A stretch of 64,000 nt of DNA from Aliiruegeria sabulilitoris (GTDB lineage Bacteria > Pseudomonadota > Alphaproteobacteria > Rhodobacterales > Rhodobacteraceae). Positions 44,790 to 53,222 of this stretch are shown here, piece by piece. Each line of letters starts with the position of its first letter. Positions within the stretch are counted from its first letter, which is position 1. Location of the stretch: positions 124,001 to 188,000 of the forward strand of contig NZ_LOAS01000003.1 of assembly GCF_001558155.1 (NCBI RefSeq), written 5' to 3'. The notes beneath the pieces are model-generated. The model worked only from the letters and a program-made list of their open reading frames with translations. It was not told the origin of the DNA and searched no databases. A program made the translations under genes and the position numbers.

Positions 44790-45461
44790 CTATTCCGGCA
44801 GCCCGGCGGCGGCTTTTTGCCCATTGGGGGTTAGTGCATAGATGCCGCGTTCGACCCGTTCGAACCATCCGTAATGGTCATCCGCCATCATCCGCGTGGC
44901 GTTTTCAACGCCGGTCGCCCGCGCCACCTCGGCGCCACGGCTCGGACCATGCGTGACCAGATGGGCCGCAATCCGCATCGCGTCCTGCCGATAGGCGGTG
45001 ACAAGGCCGCGGCGGGTGGAACCGCCGGTATTCGGATCGCCCTCGCGGCGGGCAAACTCCCGCAGCAGGCGCGATTTGCTCCGTGGCGATTTGCGTGGGC
45101 TGTAAGGGGCCGGGTCCAGATGCAGTTGCACATGTCCGTCCTTCAGCCGGACGGTGATCAGGCCCAAGCCGAGCCGCCGGCAGAGCGTGATATTCTCCTT
45201 CAGTGAGCGTTGGAAACGTCGCCCGGCAACGTGTGGCACCGCGAGGTAGACCACGTCGCTCACCGATTGCCGAGCGACGGCCTGGTGAAAGAGGGTGAGC
45301 GAGAAGCCGGTTTTCAGCTCTACCACCAGCGGTTCATCCTCGCCGGGGCGGCAGGCCACGACATCGGCCGCGCCGATCTCGGCCTTGACCTCGTAGCCCT
45401 GGCTTTCCAGCAGCGCCTTTACCGGCGCATAAAGCTCGGCTTCGCGTGGCTTCGCGCTCAT
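44790..45461 (-). CDS. DUF2161 family protein, PD-(D/E)XK nuclease fold
   Basis: A 223-residue protein. The N-terminal half contains GAADVVA followed by VVELKTGF (residues ~27-53), the D...ExK pattern of the PD-(D/E)XK superfamily, with an earlier glutamate in PREAELYAPVK. The C-terminal half reads as a winged helix (AAHLVTHGPSRGAEVARATGVENATRMMADDHYGWFERV, shortened: SRGAEVARATGVENATRMM). The domain is widespread in Rhodobacterales; whether it cuts DNA has not been established to my knowledge. It precedes a small membrane protein gene on the same strand. Confidence 0.82.
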   Translation of the reverse strand: MSAKPREAELYAPVKALLESQGYEVKAEIGAADVVACRPGEDEPLVVELKTGFSLTLFHQAVARQSVSDVVYLAVPHVAGRRFQRSLKENITLCRRLGLGLITVRLKDGHVQLHLDPAPYSPRKSPRSKSRLLREFARREGDPNTGGSTRRGLVTAYRQDAMRIAAHLVTHGPSRGAEVARATGVENATRMMADDHYGWFERVERGIYALTPNGQKAAAGLPE

Positions 45462-45477
45462 GCGCCGCCGCTCCCGG

Positions 45478-45915
45478 TCACGCCAGCAGCACGAGGCCGA
45501 GCAGCGCCAGCACGGCCCAGCCCGTCATGATGGGAAGAACAATCCAGTAGTCGCGCTCCTTTGGCAGCGACCAGCCCGGCGCGCCGCGCGCGGCGGCCAC
45601 CGTCGCGAGGCTGGCAATGGGCCAGTAGACCGTCACACCGAGCGCCGCGGCCAGCACCGGAACCGCCCAGCCTGCACCGAGCGCCTGCCCAGCCAGTCCA
45701 AGCCCGAGAAGCGGGGTGTAGAAGACCAGATCGGCCAGCGCCAGCCCCCACCAGAAGGCCCTGCCCACCGGCGTGATCTGTGTCTCCGGCTCCTGTGTGC
45801 CCATGCGCACGCCCCATTCGTAGCGGATCGCTGCCGGGCATTGGGCATAGGCGAGATAGAGAAACAGCGCCCAACCGGGAAGCTGGACAAACCAGAAGAG
45901 CAGGTTTTCGGCCAT
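45478..45915 (-). CDS. Small four-helix membrane protein of unknown function
   Basis: A 145-residue protein with about four hydrophobic segments (residues ~4-20, 50-72, 74-98 and 122-143). No family was recognised. The loop after helix 1 is CPAAIRYEWGVRMG. It lies 16 bases upstream of the DUF2161 gene on the same strand, so the pair is likely co-expressed. The ATG at 45915 gives a hydrophobic N-terminus at once; an upstream in-frame ATG adds 14 polar residues. Confidence 0.65.
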   Translation of the reverse strand: MAENLLFWFVQLPGWALFLYLAYAQCPAAIRYEWGVRMGTQEPETQITPVGRAFWWGLALADLVFYTPLLGLGLAGQALGAGWAVPVLAAALGVTVYWPIASLATVAAARGAPGWSLPKERDYWIVLPIMTGWAVLALLGLVLLA

Positions 45916-45992
45916 TGGGACACCTCCGGGCGACCGCCCGATCCTCATAGCCGCCACCGGCGTTTCTGTCCTTGTTGCAGGTCAAGATCGCG

Positions 45993-47126
45993 CTAGAGCC
46001 CGTCGTGAAAGGCGTCGATCAGGTACCGGACAACGGCCCGGGTCGCCTCGTCGCCCGTATCGCCCGCCGCGATCCGTTCCTTGTAGACGGCGCGCTGATG
46101 GTCGGCCGAATTGCCGTTCCGAACCAGGTTCAGCACACCCTCGACCTCGGCTTCGCAGTCGAGCGCGGCAGCATCCTCCTGCAGCAATTCGCACATCTCC
46201 TCGGCCAGCACCTCGAAGGGAACAATCTCGCGCTGGCCGAAATCGATCATGCCCTCGTTGAGCCCGTAGCGCTGCGCGCGCCAGCGGTTCTCGCCGATCA
46301 GGACGTTGGAATAGAGCCGCCAGCGCTGGTTGCGCGCGGCCAACCGCCAGAGCATGCGGGTGAAGCACTGCGTCAGCGCGGCAATGGTCAGCGTGTGTTC
46401 CAGTTTCGTGGGAACGTCGCAGATCCGGGTCTCGATGGTCGGGAAGCGCGAGGAGGGGCGCAGATCCCACCAGATCTTGGAGCTGTCCTCGATAATGCCG
46501 AGATCCACCAGCGCGCCGGTCATCCGCTCGAACTCGGCCCAGGAGTTGAGCTGCGGCGGCAGGCCGGTGCGGGGCAGGTTGTCGAAGACGGTGAGCCGGT
46601 AGCTTGCCAGCCCGGTATCCTGCCCCAGCCAGAAGGGCGAGGAGGCTGACATGGCCAGCAGATGCGGCAGGAAATAGCTGAGCTGGTTCATCAGGTCGAT
46701 CCGCAGCGCCGGGCTCTCGACGCCGACATGGATATGCATCCCGCAGATCAACAGCCGCCGGGCCACGCCCGCCAGCGCCTGTTCCAACTCGTTATATCGG
46801 CTCTTGTCGGTATGGGTTTGCTGTTTCCAGTCGGCGAAGGGGTGGCAGGACGCGGCAATCGGCGCCATCCCGTGCCGCTTGGCGCAACGGGCCACGGTCG
46901 AGCGCAGCCGCTTAAGCTCGTCGCGCGCGGCGGTGATGTCCTTGCAGACCTTGGTGCCGACCTCGATCTGGCATTGCAGGAATTCAGGCGAAACCTGCCC
47001 CTGCATGGCGCCCTGGCATTCCTCGATCAGCGCCTTGGGCGCATTGACAAGTTCCAGCGTCTCGGCATCGACGAGCAGGTATTCTTCCTCGATTCCGAGC
47101 GTCAAGGCGGGGGCTGTGCGCGACAT
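45993..47126 (-). CDS. Carboxylate-amine ligase, YbdK family (glutamate-cysteine ligase type 2)
   Basis: A 377-residue ATP-dependent ligase of the GCS2 family. It starts [13 protein letters not shown] (metal-binding glutamates, residues ~9-21). [21 protein letters not shown] (His residues) and a C-terminal [13 protein letters not shown] follow. YbdK of E. coli has weak glutamate-cysteine ligase activity. Many Rhodobacterales make glutathione through a separate gshA, so the true substrate here is uncertain. Confidence 0.9.
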   Translation of the reverse strand: MSRTAPALTLGIEEEYLLVDAETLELVNAPKALIEECQGAMQGQVSPEFLQCQIEVGTKVCKDITAARDELKRLRSTVARCAKRHGMAPIAASCHPFADWKQQTHTDKSRYNELEQALAGVARRLLICGMHIHVGVESPALRIDLMNQLSYFLPHLLAMSASSPFWLGQDTGLASYRLTVFDNLPRTGLPPQLNSWAEFERMTGALVDLGIIEDSSKIWWDLRPSSRFPTIETRICDVPTKLEHTLTIAALTQCFTRMLWRLAARNQRWRLYSNVLIGENRWRAQRYGLNEGMIDFGQREIVPFEVLAEEMCELLQEDAAALDCEAEVEGVLNLVRNGNSADHQRAVYKERIAAGDTGDEATRAVVRYLIDAFHDGL

Positions 47127-47248
47127 GACTTTCCTCCCTGTGCAGCCTCAGCGTGGCAGAGCGTTTCCGGCGGCGCAAGCGGTGAGACGCTTGGAACGAT
47201 TGGACAAACAGGATAAGGCGGGCGCGAATGCGAGAGCAGGAGAGTTCA

Positions 47249-48214
47249 ATGCGCGTTGCAATCGGGGCGATCACGCGGCGGCGGCCGAAGATGTTCGGCG
47301 AATTGCTCGACAGTTTCGCGGCCATGCAGCGGTCCGAAGGGGTGGAGGTGATCTTCCTCTTCGCCGAAAATGACGATGCGCATCAGTCCACGGAAGTGGT
47401 GGAAGCTTTCCGGGAGCAGGTGCCCGAGCCGGTCTTGCTCGGATTGGAGCCGCGGCAGGGCATTCCGATGGGGCGCAACAAGGTGCTGGACATGGCGCTC
47501 GCGGAGGGTGTCGACTTCCTGACCTTCGTCGATGACGACGAGGTCGTGGCCGAGGACTGGCTGGTGACGCTAATCGAGGGTGTGAAGGCGCGCGGGCTGG
47601 AGCTGGCGGGCGGGCCTGTTCGGCTGGTGGCGCCGGCGGGCACGTTGACGGCATGGAACCGGGCGGTCCTGAAGCATCTCCAGAAACGCGCGGAAGGCCG
47701 GATCCGCTCCAAGAGCCGCCGTGCCGAGGAGGGGCGCGACGGCGCGATCGACATCTATACCAACAATTGGTGCCTGTCTCTGGAGGCGCAGCGGCGCACG
47801 GGCGTGCGTTTCGACGAAGCGCTGCAATTTACCGGCGGTTCCGACACCAGGTACAGCCGCGACTTCCTCGCCGCTGGCGGACGGATCGGCTTTGTTCCCG
47901 GCGCGTATGTCGACGATCCGATGCCGCAGAAACGGCTGACGCTGGGCTATCACTTCAAGCGGGCACGGGACCAATCCAACAACGCGGTGGTGCTGGGGAA
48001 CAAATCCAAGTTGTCCTGTATCGGCCAGGCCGTGCTCCGGCTGTTTGACGGACTGTTGAATTTGCTGACGGTGCCGTTCACGGGGCGCTATGGCGTGGTC
48101 AAGGCGGTGCACAAGATCGGTATCGCCGCGGGACGTCTGCGCGGCGCCTTCGGTATGAGATCGAGCCATTACGACGCGAACTCGGCACAATTCCACACCG
48201 AGAAACGCGGGTAA
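47249..48214 (+). CDS. Glycosyltransferase family 2 protein
   Basis: A 321-residue GT-A type glycosyltransferase. The nucleotide-sugar region has VAIGAITRRRPKMF at the start, FLFAENDD, and the metal-binding DDDE in FLTFVDDDEVVAEDW (near residue 95). GGSDTRYSRDF and the positively charged C-terminal amphipathic stretch suggest membrane association. AGGAGAG lies 5 bases before the chosen ATG. It is divergent from the ligase gene; no polysaccharide cluster surrounds it. Confidence 0.85.
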   Translation: MRVAIGAITRRRPKMFGELLDSFAAMQRSEGVEVIFLFAENDDAHQSTEVVEAFREQVPEPVLLGLEPRQGIPMGRNKVLDMALAEGVDFLTFVDDDEVVAEDWLVTLIEGVKARGLELAGGPVRLVAPAGTLTAWNRAVLKHLQKRAEGRIRSKSRRAEEGRDGAIDIYTNNWCLSLEAQRRTGVRFDEALQFTGGSDTRYSRDFLAAGGRIGFVPGAYVDDPMPQKRLTLGYHFKRARDQSNNAVVLGNKSKLSCIGQAVLRLFDGLLNLLTVPFTGRYGVVKAVHKIGIAAGRLRGAFGMRSSHYDANSAQFHTEKRG

Positions 48215-48561
48215 CGACGCAGCATCCATCGCGCCTTCCATCCGTTTCGGGCAAGCGGATCTCGCCGAAGAAAAACGGGCGTGCTTCCCTCACGCTGTTG
48301 CGAACGCTGCCCCCGGGGTATTCGAAAAACGAGGAAGGGGAGAACCTCGTTCGGCTTCCTCTTTCTGAAAGTGCCGCCGCCGGAGGCACGATCCGAAGGA
48401 GCGTTTTACCTGCGGAATATGCAGATCGGCTGAATATCGCGAGTCTCGGTCGAGACACCGCATTGTGAGGCATTTGAAGCGTTGCAAGACTTGATTCGGC
48501 AACGGGCGTTGTGCGAAAGGACCCGGAGTTGTTTGTTTCTTGGCCCCAAAGGAGTTTCCAA
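48215..48561. repeat. Intergenic region with diverged repeat copy 3
   Basis: About 347 bases without a gene. CACGCTGTTGCGAACGCTGCCCCC then GGGGTATTCGAAAAACGAGG (48291-48333) resembles the repeats at 18701 and 42577 with decayed hairpins. GGAGGCACGATCCG (48382-48395) followed by a GCGTTTTACCTGCGG stretch matches the second block of copy 2 in the same order. The rest presumably carries the promoter of the transpeptidase gene; no clear hexamers were picked. Confidence 0.5.
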
Positions 48562-49224
48562 ATGCTGACCCGGCGCCACTTCATCATGTCCTCCGCCGCG
48601 CTCTTCTCGGCCCCGATCGCGCTGCCGGGGGTCGCCAATGCGTCGACCTCGTCGCAATGGTCGGCCTGGGACGCACAGGTGACACCGGCCAATTACGACC
48701 CCGCGGTTTCCAATCCCTGGGGGATTCAGCAACGCTTCCTTCCGCGCGTGGTCGAGGTCAATTCCGGCCTCACCCCAGGCGACATTCATGTCGATGCCGT
48801 TGCGCGCTATCTCTACCACGTTCAGGACAACGGCACCGCCATGCGCTACGGCGTCGCCATCGGGCGCGGCAATCTCTATGAGCCCGGCACCTACACGATC
48901 AAGCGCAAGGCGAAATGGCCGTCCTGGACGCCGACGGCGCAGATGGTCGAGCGCGAGCCGCATATCTACAAGCAATTCGAGGATGGGCGCGACGGCGGGC
49001 CGAGCAACCCGCTCGGATCGCGAGCGCTTTACCTCTATGTGGGCAACCGCGACACGATGCTTCGAATCCATGGCACCCCGTTGTCAGGCTCCATCGGCAG
49101 CCGGGCCAGTTCGGGATGTGTGCGGATGGTGATGGCTCACATCATCGGGCTGTACGACAATGTGGCGACGGGGTCGAAGGCCATTCTTTATCCCGGAGAA
49201 GATTACGTTACGGCCGCGAACTGA
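48562..49224 (+). CDS. L,D-transpeptidase (ErfK/YbiS type), Tat-exported
   Basis: A 220-residue periplasmic enzyme. The signal begins MLTRRHFIMSSAALF, with a twin arginine at 4-5. The YkuD domain's catalytic motif HGTPLSGSIGSRASSGCVRM gives H170 and C186. The domain shares WTPTA...M.ER and NPLG..A.YL patterns with the transpeptidase at 44102-44683, so the two are paralogues placed about 4 kb apart in opposite orientation. AAAGGAG lies 7 bases before the ATG. A strong terminator follows. Confidence 0.92.
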   Translation: MLTRRHFIMSSAALFSAPIALPGVANASTSSQWSAWDAQVTPANYDPAVSNPWGIQQRFLPRVVEVNSGLTPGDIHVDAVARYLYHVQDNGTAMRYGVAIGRGNLYEPGTYTIKRKAKWPSWTPTAQMVEREPHIYKQFEDGRDGGPSNPLGSRALYLYVGNRDTMLRIHGTPLSGSIGSRASSGCVRMVMAHIIGLYDNVATGSKAILYPGEDYVTAAN

Positions 49225-49253
49225 TCGCGTCGGAACGAACCAACACGGAATGA

Positions 49254-49278
49254 AAAGGCCCCGCGCGTCGGGGCCTTT
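49254..49278. terminator. Bidirectional-looking terminator
   Basis: The perfect 10-bp stem AAAGGCCCCG / CGGGGCCTTT has a 5-base loop. A-rich and T-rich flanks on either side let it serve the transpeptidase gene (plus) and the convergent lipoprotein gene (minus). Confidence 0.85.
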
Positions 49279-49314
49279 GGTGTTTCTGGACGAGGTTTTG
49301 GCCAGCGGAGGGCG

Positions 49315-49614
49315 TTAGCCGCTGGCTTGAGCCGTTTCCGGCGCCCGCGAACAGATCGGGCGGCCATCCTTGGCCCGCAGCGGCAGATAGGTCGTCTCGA
49401 TCGGGCCGGAATAACGGTACCAGTAGCAGCCATCTTCGGGCTGAATGCGGACGGTGGTCAGGTCCTGATTGGGCGCGGCCAGCGCAATCACGCCTTCGGG
49501 CACGTTCTGCAGAGTGGCGATGTCGCCCTCGGGGCCCGTTGTGACGGTTGTTTCCGCGCAGGCGCTCAAAGCCAGAACGGCCACGATCGCGGGGACAATC
49601 TGTCCGGTTTTCAT
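49315..49614 (-). CDS. Small putative lipoprotein of unknown function
   Basis: A 99-residue protein. The signal peptide MKTGQIVPAIVAVLALSAC ends in a lipobox, LALSA-C19. The mature part contains NVPEGVIALAAPNQDLTTVRI and CYWYRYSGPIETTYLPLR, which is reminiscent of small conserved Rhodobacterales lipoproteins, but no function was recognised. Confidence 0.75.
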   Translation of the reverse strand: MKTGQIVPAIVAVLALSACAETTVTTGPEGDIATLQNVPEGVIALAAPNQDLTTVRIQPEDGCYWYRYSGPIETTYLPLRAKDGRPICSRAPETAQASG

Positions 49615-49771
49615 ACAGGGTACTCCACAGTTTCCGTTTTTGCCGGTTCCGTATGACCCGGACCGGCGGGCTTGTTGCTCTGCGCGGAGGGGGCGGCCGG
49701 AAATCGGCATCTTGGGCTTATCTGTAAAGAAACTGGACAGGGGGGTGCAAGGGGCTTGGCCGTTGGGCGGG

Positions 49772-49808
49772 TTGCTCCGCCGGATTTTGTATATACAATG
49801 TAGATACA
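49772..49808 (+). promoter_or_regulatory. Promoter and tandem operator of the RHH-ParA cassette
   Basis: TTGCTC (49772-49777) and TACAAT (49794-49799) are 16 bases apart. Over and just after the -10 lie two palindromic decamers, TGTATATACA (49788-49797) and TGTAGATACA (49799-49808), spaced 11 bp apart, one helical turn. This arrangement suits cooperative binding of a ribbon-helix-helix repressor, presumably the first gene product. Confidence 0.6.
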
Positions 49809-49818
49809 AGAACGAAGC

Positions 49819-50013
49819 ATGGGCACCATGTCGGGCAGGAGCAATAAAAAGAAGAACGATGGGCAACTTCTGATCCGGATTCCGGTCGCGGACAGGGACC
49901 GTTTTGTGACGCTCTGCGAAGATCTGGATACTTCGGCTGCCCGAGAGATACGGCGCTTTATCAAACAGTTCGTGGATAGCCATAAAAAACCCGGGGAGGG
50001 AGAGAGCAGATGA
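49819..50013 (+). CDS. Small ribbon-helix-helix-like DNA-binding protein, partner of ParA
   Basis: A 64-residue protein. A basic flexible N-terminus (SGRSNKKKN) is followed by the pattern QLLIRIPVADRDRFVTLCEDLDTSAAREIRRFIKQ (shortened: LLIRIPVADRDRFVTLC then TSAAREIRRFIKQF). This is a beta-strand, helix, helix layout as in Arc/ParG-type repressors. Its stop overlaps the ParA start (ATGA). In plasmid TP228 a similar protein, ParG, both represses the operon and is the centromere-binding adaptor for ParF; by analogy that is the likely role here. Confidence 0.75.
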   Translation: MGTMSGRSNKKKNDGQLLIRIPVADRDRFVTLCEDLDTSAAREIRRFIKQFVDSHKKPGEGESR

Positions 50014-50633
50014 AAACGGTGTTGATTGCCAATCGCAAGGGGGGATGCGGCAAGACAACCACCGCGATCACGCTTGCAGCCGCCCTGGCAGATGGCGGTT
50101 GGAAAGTGGCGCTGGCGGATGCCGATCTGCAGAAATCGACCACGCGTTGGCTAAAGCGTCGGCCCAGGAATGTGACGAAGATCACCCATCTCGACTGGTC
50201 CTCGCACAAATCGCTGGGCGAGGTGCCCAAGGGGATCGACTGGGTGGTGATCGACGCGCCCGGTGCGCTTTATGACGACGATTCGCAAAAGCTCGTGGCC
50301 GAAGCCAAGGCGGTGATCTGCCCGGTGATGCCTTCCTTTTTCGATGCCGACAGCTCGAAGCGATTCCTGAAGGATCTTCAGGACATCAAGCGAATCCGCA
50401 AGGGCAAGGTCGGGATCGAGCTTCTGGCCAACCGTTTGAAGCCGCGCGGGCGCGCCAATGCACGGCTGGATGCCTTTTTCGAAAAGGTCGGCCAGCAGCC
50501 GGTGGCGCGGATTTCGGAGCGAGTTGCCTATGGCGATCTGGCCGAGGAGGGACTTTCGATCTTTGACAAGCCACAGGCAGTCTTTCGCCCGCTGCGCGCG
50601 CAATGGACGCCCTTGATCAAGAGTCTGGTCTGA
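50010..50633 (+). CDS. Orphan ParA/ParF-type partition ATPase
   Basis: A 207-residue deviant-Walker ATPase. KGGCGKTTT (residues 10-18) holds both signature lysines K10 and K15, and DADLQKS (Walker A') and WVVIDAPG (Walker B) follow. There is no N-terminal helix-turn-helix, so it is of the small type Ib/ParF class. It is translationally coupled to the RHH gene and far from any gidA/parAB-like origin cluster, replication gene or chemotaxis operon. Cargo could be an integrated plasmid remnant or a cellular structure; this cannot be decided here. Confidence 0.85.
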   Translation: MKTVLIANRKGGCGKTTTAITLAAALADGGWKVALADADLQKSTTRWLKRRPRNVTKITHLDWSSHKSLGEVPKGIDWVVIDAPGALYDDDSQKLVAEAKAVICPVMPSFFDADSSKRFLKDLQDIKRIRKGKVGIELLANRLKPRGRANARLDAFFEKVGQQPVARISERVAYGDLAEEGLSIFDKPQAVFRPLRAQWTPLIKSLV

Positions 50634-50653
50634 TTGGTAAAATAAAAGCCAAA

Positions 50654-51682
50654 TCAGCGGCTTGAGTTGCGTTCTTTGAGCAACTTCTCAAGCGTTGCCT
50701 GGGCTGTCCTGCGGTCCGCCTCGGTTCCGACATGCGGCGCGTGATCCAGATCGGGAAGCGCCTCTGCGATGTCCTCGGGAAGCGCCGGCCGGGTGGCGGC
50801 GTTCACTTCAAGGCTCTCCACCGGGATGCATTCGGCATAGATCACCTCGTGATGGTCGAAGACCAGCGTGAAGAAATCCGAATACCCGCCCGGACGCAGG
50901 AAAACCTTTTCGTTATCAACGAGATATCCGGCCTTTATCAGCATTTCGGCGGTATCGGTCAGCCGGTCGGACTCGCGTTGATAGATGAAGAGCCGCTGCT
51001 GCTGCGACAGGATCAGGTCGCCATCATTGCCGAACGTATCGCGCGGGATCACGACCGGGGCAAAGGGGCCGACGGCGCGCACGGTTCGGCGCAGGATCTG
51101 CCGCAGCGGTTGGGCTCCGTGATCGCGTGTCAGGATGCGGGTGCCGATATCCAGCGCTTCGACAGGCACCTGCCGGCCATCGGCCAGCGTGATATGGGTG
51201 CCGCGTCCGAAGGCGAGCGAGGTGATATCGGCCAGCCGTACAGGCGCGGGGGCAGGATCGATGCCGATCAGCGTGTGGTCGCGGCCCGGTTCGAGCGGCT
51301 CCAGTGGCAGCGCGGCAAAGACGTCCCCCTGAGGGGTCGACAAGGTCAGCAGCAGCAGGTCGACCTGGTGGCCTTCGGGAGCGAGGAAGGTCAGTCGGGC
51401 GGAGAGTTGCAGCATCGCGCCGGGAAGGCCGAATTCGCTGCCCTGGGCGAGGCGCTGGTGGCCTTCGTCCGCGCGCAGGACGCGGCCATCCGGGCTTCCG
51501 GAATCGGCCACGCCGATCTGCAGCGCCTGGGCCCGGGGCGACAGGCGGTAGACGTCGCCGGGGCAGAGTTCTTCGACACCAAGCAGCGGATCGCTCAGGT
51601 TGGCGCCGGAAACCACGCGAAAGGCGCTGCCCGCAAAGACATGGCAGTGGTAGTCGGCTTGGGGCAGGGCTGCGTCGGTCAT
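50654..51682 (-). CDS. Hint-domain (Hedgehog/intein-like) protein with degenerate active site
   Basis: A 342-residue protein. Residues ~10-130 form an N-terminal region of unknown type (HCHVFAGSAFRVVSGANLSDPL). A Hint_2-like domain then starts at FGRGTHITLADGRQVPVEAL and runs through TRILTRDHGAQPLRQILRRTV and GDLILSQQQRLFIYQRES to HEVIYAECIPVESL. Family members normally start this domain with a cysteine (CFxxGT); here the position is alanine (LAFGRGT), so autocatalytic acyl shift is not expected. Such domains are common in roseobacters, often on secreted RTX-like proteins. It converges on the ParA gene. Confidence 0.78.
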   Translation of the reverse strand: MTDAALPQADYHCHVFAGSAFRVVSGANLSDPLLGVEELCPGDVYRLSPRAQALQIGVADSGSPDGRVLRADEGHQRLAQGSEFGLPGAMLQLSARLTFLAPEGHQVDLLLLTLSTPQGDVFAALPLEPLEPGRDHTLIGIDPAPAPVRLADITSLAFGRGTHITLADGRQVPVEALDIGTRILTRDHGAQPLRQILRRTVRAVGPFAPVVIPRDTFGNDGDLILSQQQRLFIYQRESDRLTDTAEMLIKAGYLVDNEKVFLRPGGYSDFFTLVFDHHEVIYAECIPVESLEVNAATRPALPEDIAEALPDLDHAPHVGTEADRRTAQATLEKLLKERNSSR

Positions 51683-51832
51683 GATGTCCGTCCGGCTCGG
51701 GTAGGATGCTCTCCGATAGCGCTCCGGACGGGGGCGGGTCAATCGCCTCGGGGTTGCGGGCCGCTTCGATGCGCGGCAGTCTCGCGCGCAAGACCCATCC
51801 ACGAGGAGGGCGCAGAGAAGGAAGGAAAGACG

Positions 51833-52612
51833 ATGGATCTTGGAATCGCAGGAAAGCGGGCGCTGGTGACGGCTTCCTCCAAGGGGCTTGGGCGCGGCTG
51901 CGCGGAGGCTTTGGCCGCGGCCGGGGTGGAGCTTGTGCTGAATGCGCGCGGTGCCGAGGCGCTGGAAGAGACGGCGACGGCGCTCTGTGCCGAATACGGC
52001 GTGTCGGTCGAAGCGGTTGCGGCCGATATCACCGATGAGGCGGGGCGTGCGAAGGTTCTGGAGGTGGCAGGCCAGGTGGAGATCCTGGTGACCAATGCCG
52101 GCGGGCCGCCGCCGGGCCTGTGGACGGACTGGGAACGCGAGGATTTCATCAAGGCGCTGGATGCCAACATGCTGGCGCCGATCGCGCTGATGAAGGCAAT
52201 GGTTCCGGGTATGATGGAGCGCGGCTGGGGCAGGGTAGTCAATATCACCTCCGTGTCGGTCAAGGCGCCGATCCCGGTGCTGGGCCTGTCCAACGCGGCG
52301 CGCGCAGGACTGACTGGTTATGTGGCAGGCACCGCGCGTCAGGTGGCGCCGAGCGGGGTGACCATCAACAACCTGCTGCCGGGCATTCATGCCACCGACC
52401 GGGCGGTGAGCCTGGACAAGGGCGCGGCCGCACAGGGCGGGATGACCGTGGAAGAGGCCCGGGCGGCGCGGCTCGCGACGATTCCGGCTCGAAAATACGG
52501 TACGCCGGAAGATTTCGGCGCGACCTGTGCGTTCCTGTGTTCGCAGCAGGCGCAGTTCATTGTCGGGCAGAATATCCTGCTCGATGGCGGCGCGACCAAC
52601 CTGTCGATGTAA
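51833..52612 (+). CDS. SDR-family protein with altered catalytic residues
   Basis: A 259-residue Rossmann-fold short-chain dehydrogenase-like protein. ALVTASSKGLGRGCAEAL (cofactor loop, residues ~10-27) and VTNAGGPPPG (NAG motif) are present. The usual YxxxK is replaced by SNAAR (153-157), so catalytic Tyr and Lys are Ser and Arg. The C-terminal GAPEDFG-type segment reads YGTPEDFGATCAFL. This variant group is often annotated as 3-oxoacyl-ACP reductase; classical activity is doubtful. AAGGAAAG lies before the ATG. Confidence 0.82.
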   Translation: MDLGIAGKRALVTASSKGLGRGCAEALAAAGVELVLNARGAEALEETATALCAEYGVSVEAVAADITDEAGRAKVLEVAGQVEILVTNAGGPPPGLWTDWEREDFIKALDANMLAPIALMKAMVPGMMERGWGRVVNITSVSVKAPIPVLGLSNAARAGLTGYVAGTARQVAPSGVTINNLLPGIHATDRAVSLDKGAAAQGGMTVEEARAARLATIPARKYGTPEDFGATCAFLCSQQAQFIVGQNILLDGGATNLSM

Positions 52613-52619
52613 GCGCTGG

Positions 52620-52668
52620 CGCTTGGGTCGCTCCGGACCGGGCCGCCCCTGCCGGAGCGACCCAAGCG
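52620..52668. terminator. 17-bp perfect inverted repeat after the SDR gene
   Basis: CGCTTGGGTCGCTCCGG (52620-52636) and its exact complement (52652-52668) flank a 15-base loop. It starts 8 bases after the stop. There is no clear T run, so termination may rely on the long stem or Rho. Confidence 0.6.
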
Positions 52669-52732
52669 TGAATTTCCCTAGCGACGAGGCGCGGGGTTTC
52701 GGCCGGGGCTTCAAGCGCCTATATCCGCGACC

Positions 52733-53179
52733 ATGAACATTCTGAAATTCGCTAATCTCTCGCTGCTGATCCTTTATCCGGTGGCGTGGTTTGCACCGCT
52801 GATGCGGGCGGGCTTGCTGCCGCTTTTCGGGATGAGCGAGATTTCGGTGATCTCGGGGTTGCAATCGCTCTGGCGGAGCGATGTGCCGCTGGCGCTGGCG
52901 GTCACCTTTTTCGCGCTGTTCGCGCCGTATATGAAGACGGTGGGGCTGGCGTTGGTGCATTTCGGTATCGCGCGCCGGCGTCGGCTGCTTGGGCCGCTGC
53001 ATATCCTTGGCAAGTTGGCCATGGCGGATGTGTTCCTGATCGCGCTCTATATCGTGCTGGCCAAGGGGGTCGGCGTGGGCTCGGTCGAGACGGCTTGGGG
53101 GCTCTACCTGTTCACCGCCTGTATCCTGGCCTCGCTGGCCATCGGGTTCCTGACCGAGAAACGCAGCCCGTCGGCCTGA
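52733..53179 (+). CDS. PqiA-family (paraquat-inducible protein A) membrane protein
   Basis: A 148-residue single-unit version of the PqiA fold with four hydrophobic helices (about 6-24, 50-68, 95-115 and 122-140). Family marks are PLFGMSEISVISGLQSLW (compare LP..xxxSVxxG...LW) and KLAMADVFLIALY. Full PqiA has two such units and feeds an MCE-type lipid transfer complex; the short form's role is unclear. It lies 43 bases upstream of radA. Confidence 0.75.
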   Translation: MNILKFANLSLLILYPVAWFAPLMRAGLLPLFGMSEISVISGLQSLWRSDVPLALAVTFFALFAPYMKTVGLALVHFGIARRRRLLGPLHILGKLAMADVFLIALYIVLAKGVGVGSVETAWGLYLFTACILASLAIGFLTEKRSPSA

Positions 53180-53222
53180 CGCCCGCTCTTGTCCTGCCGC
53201 TCCGGCTGGGGCAGGTAGAGGC

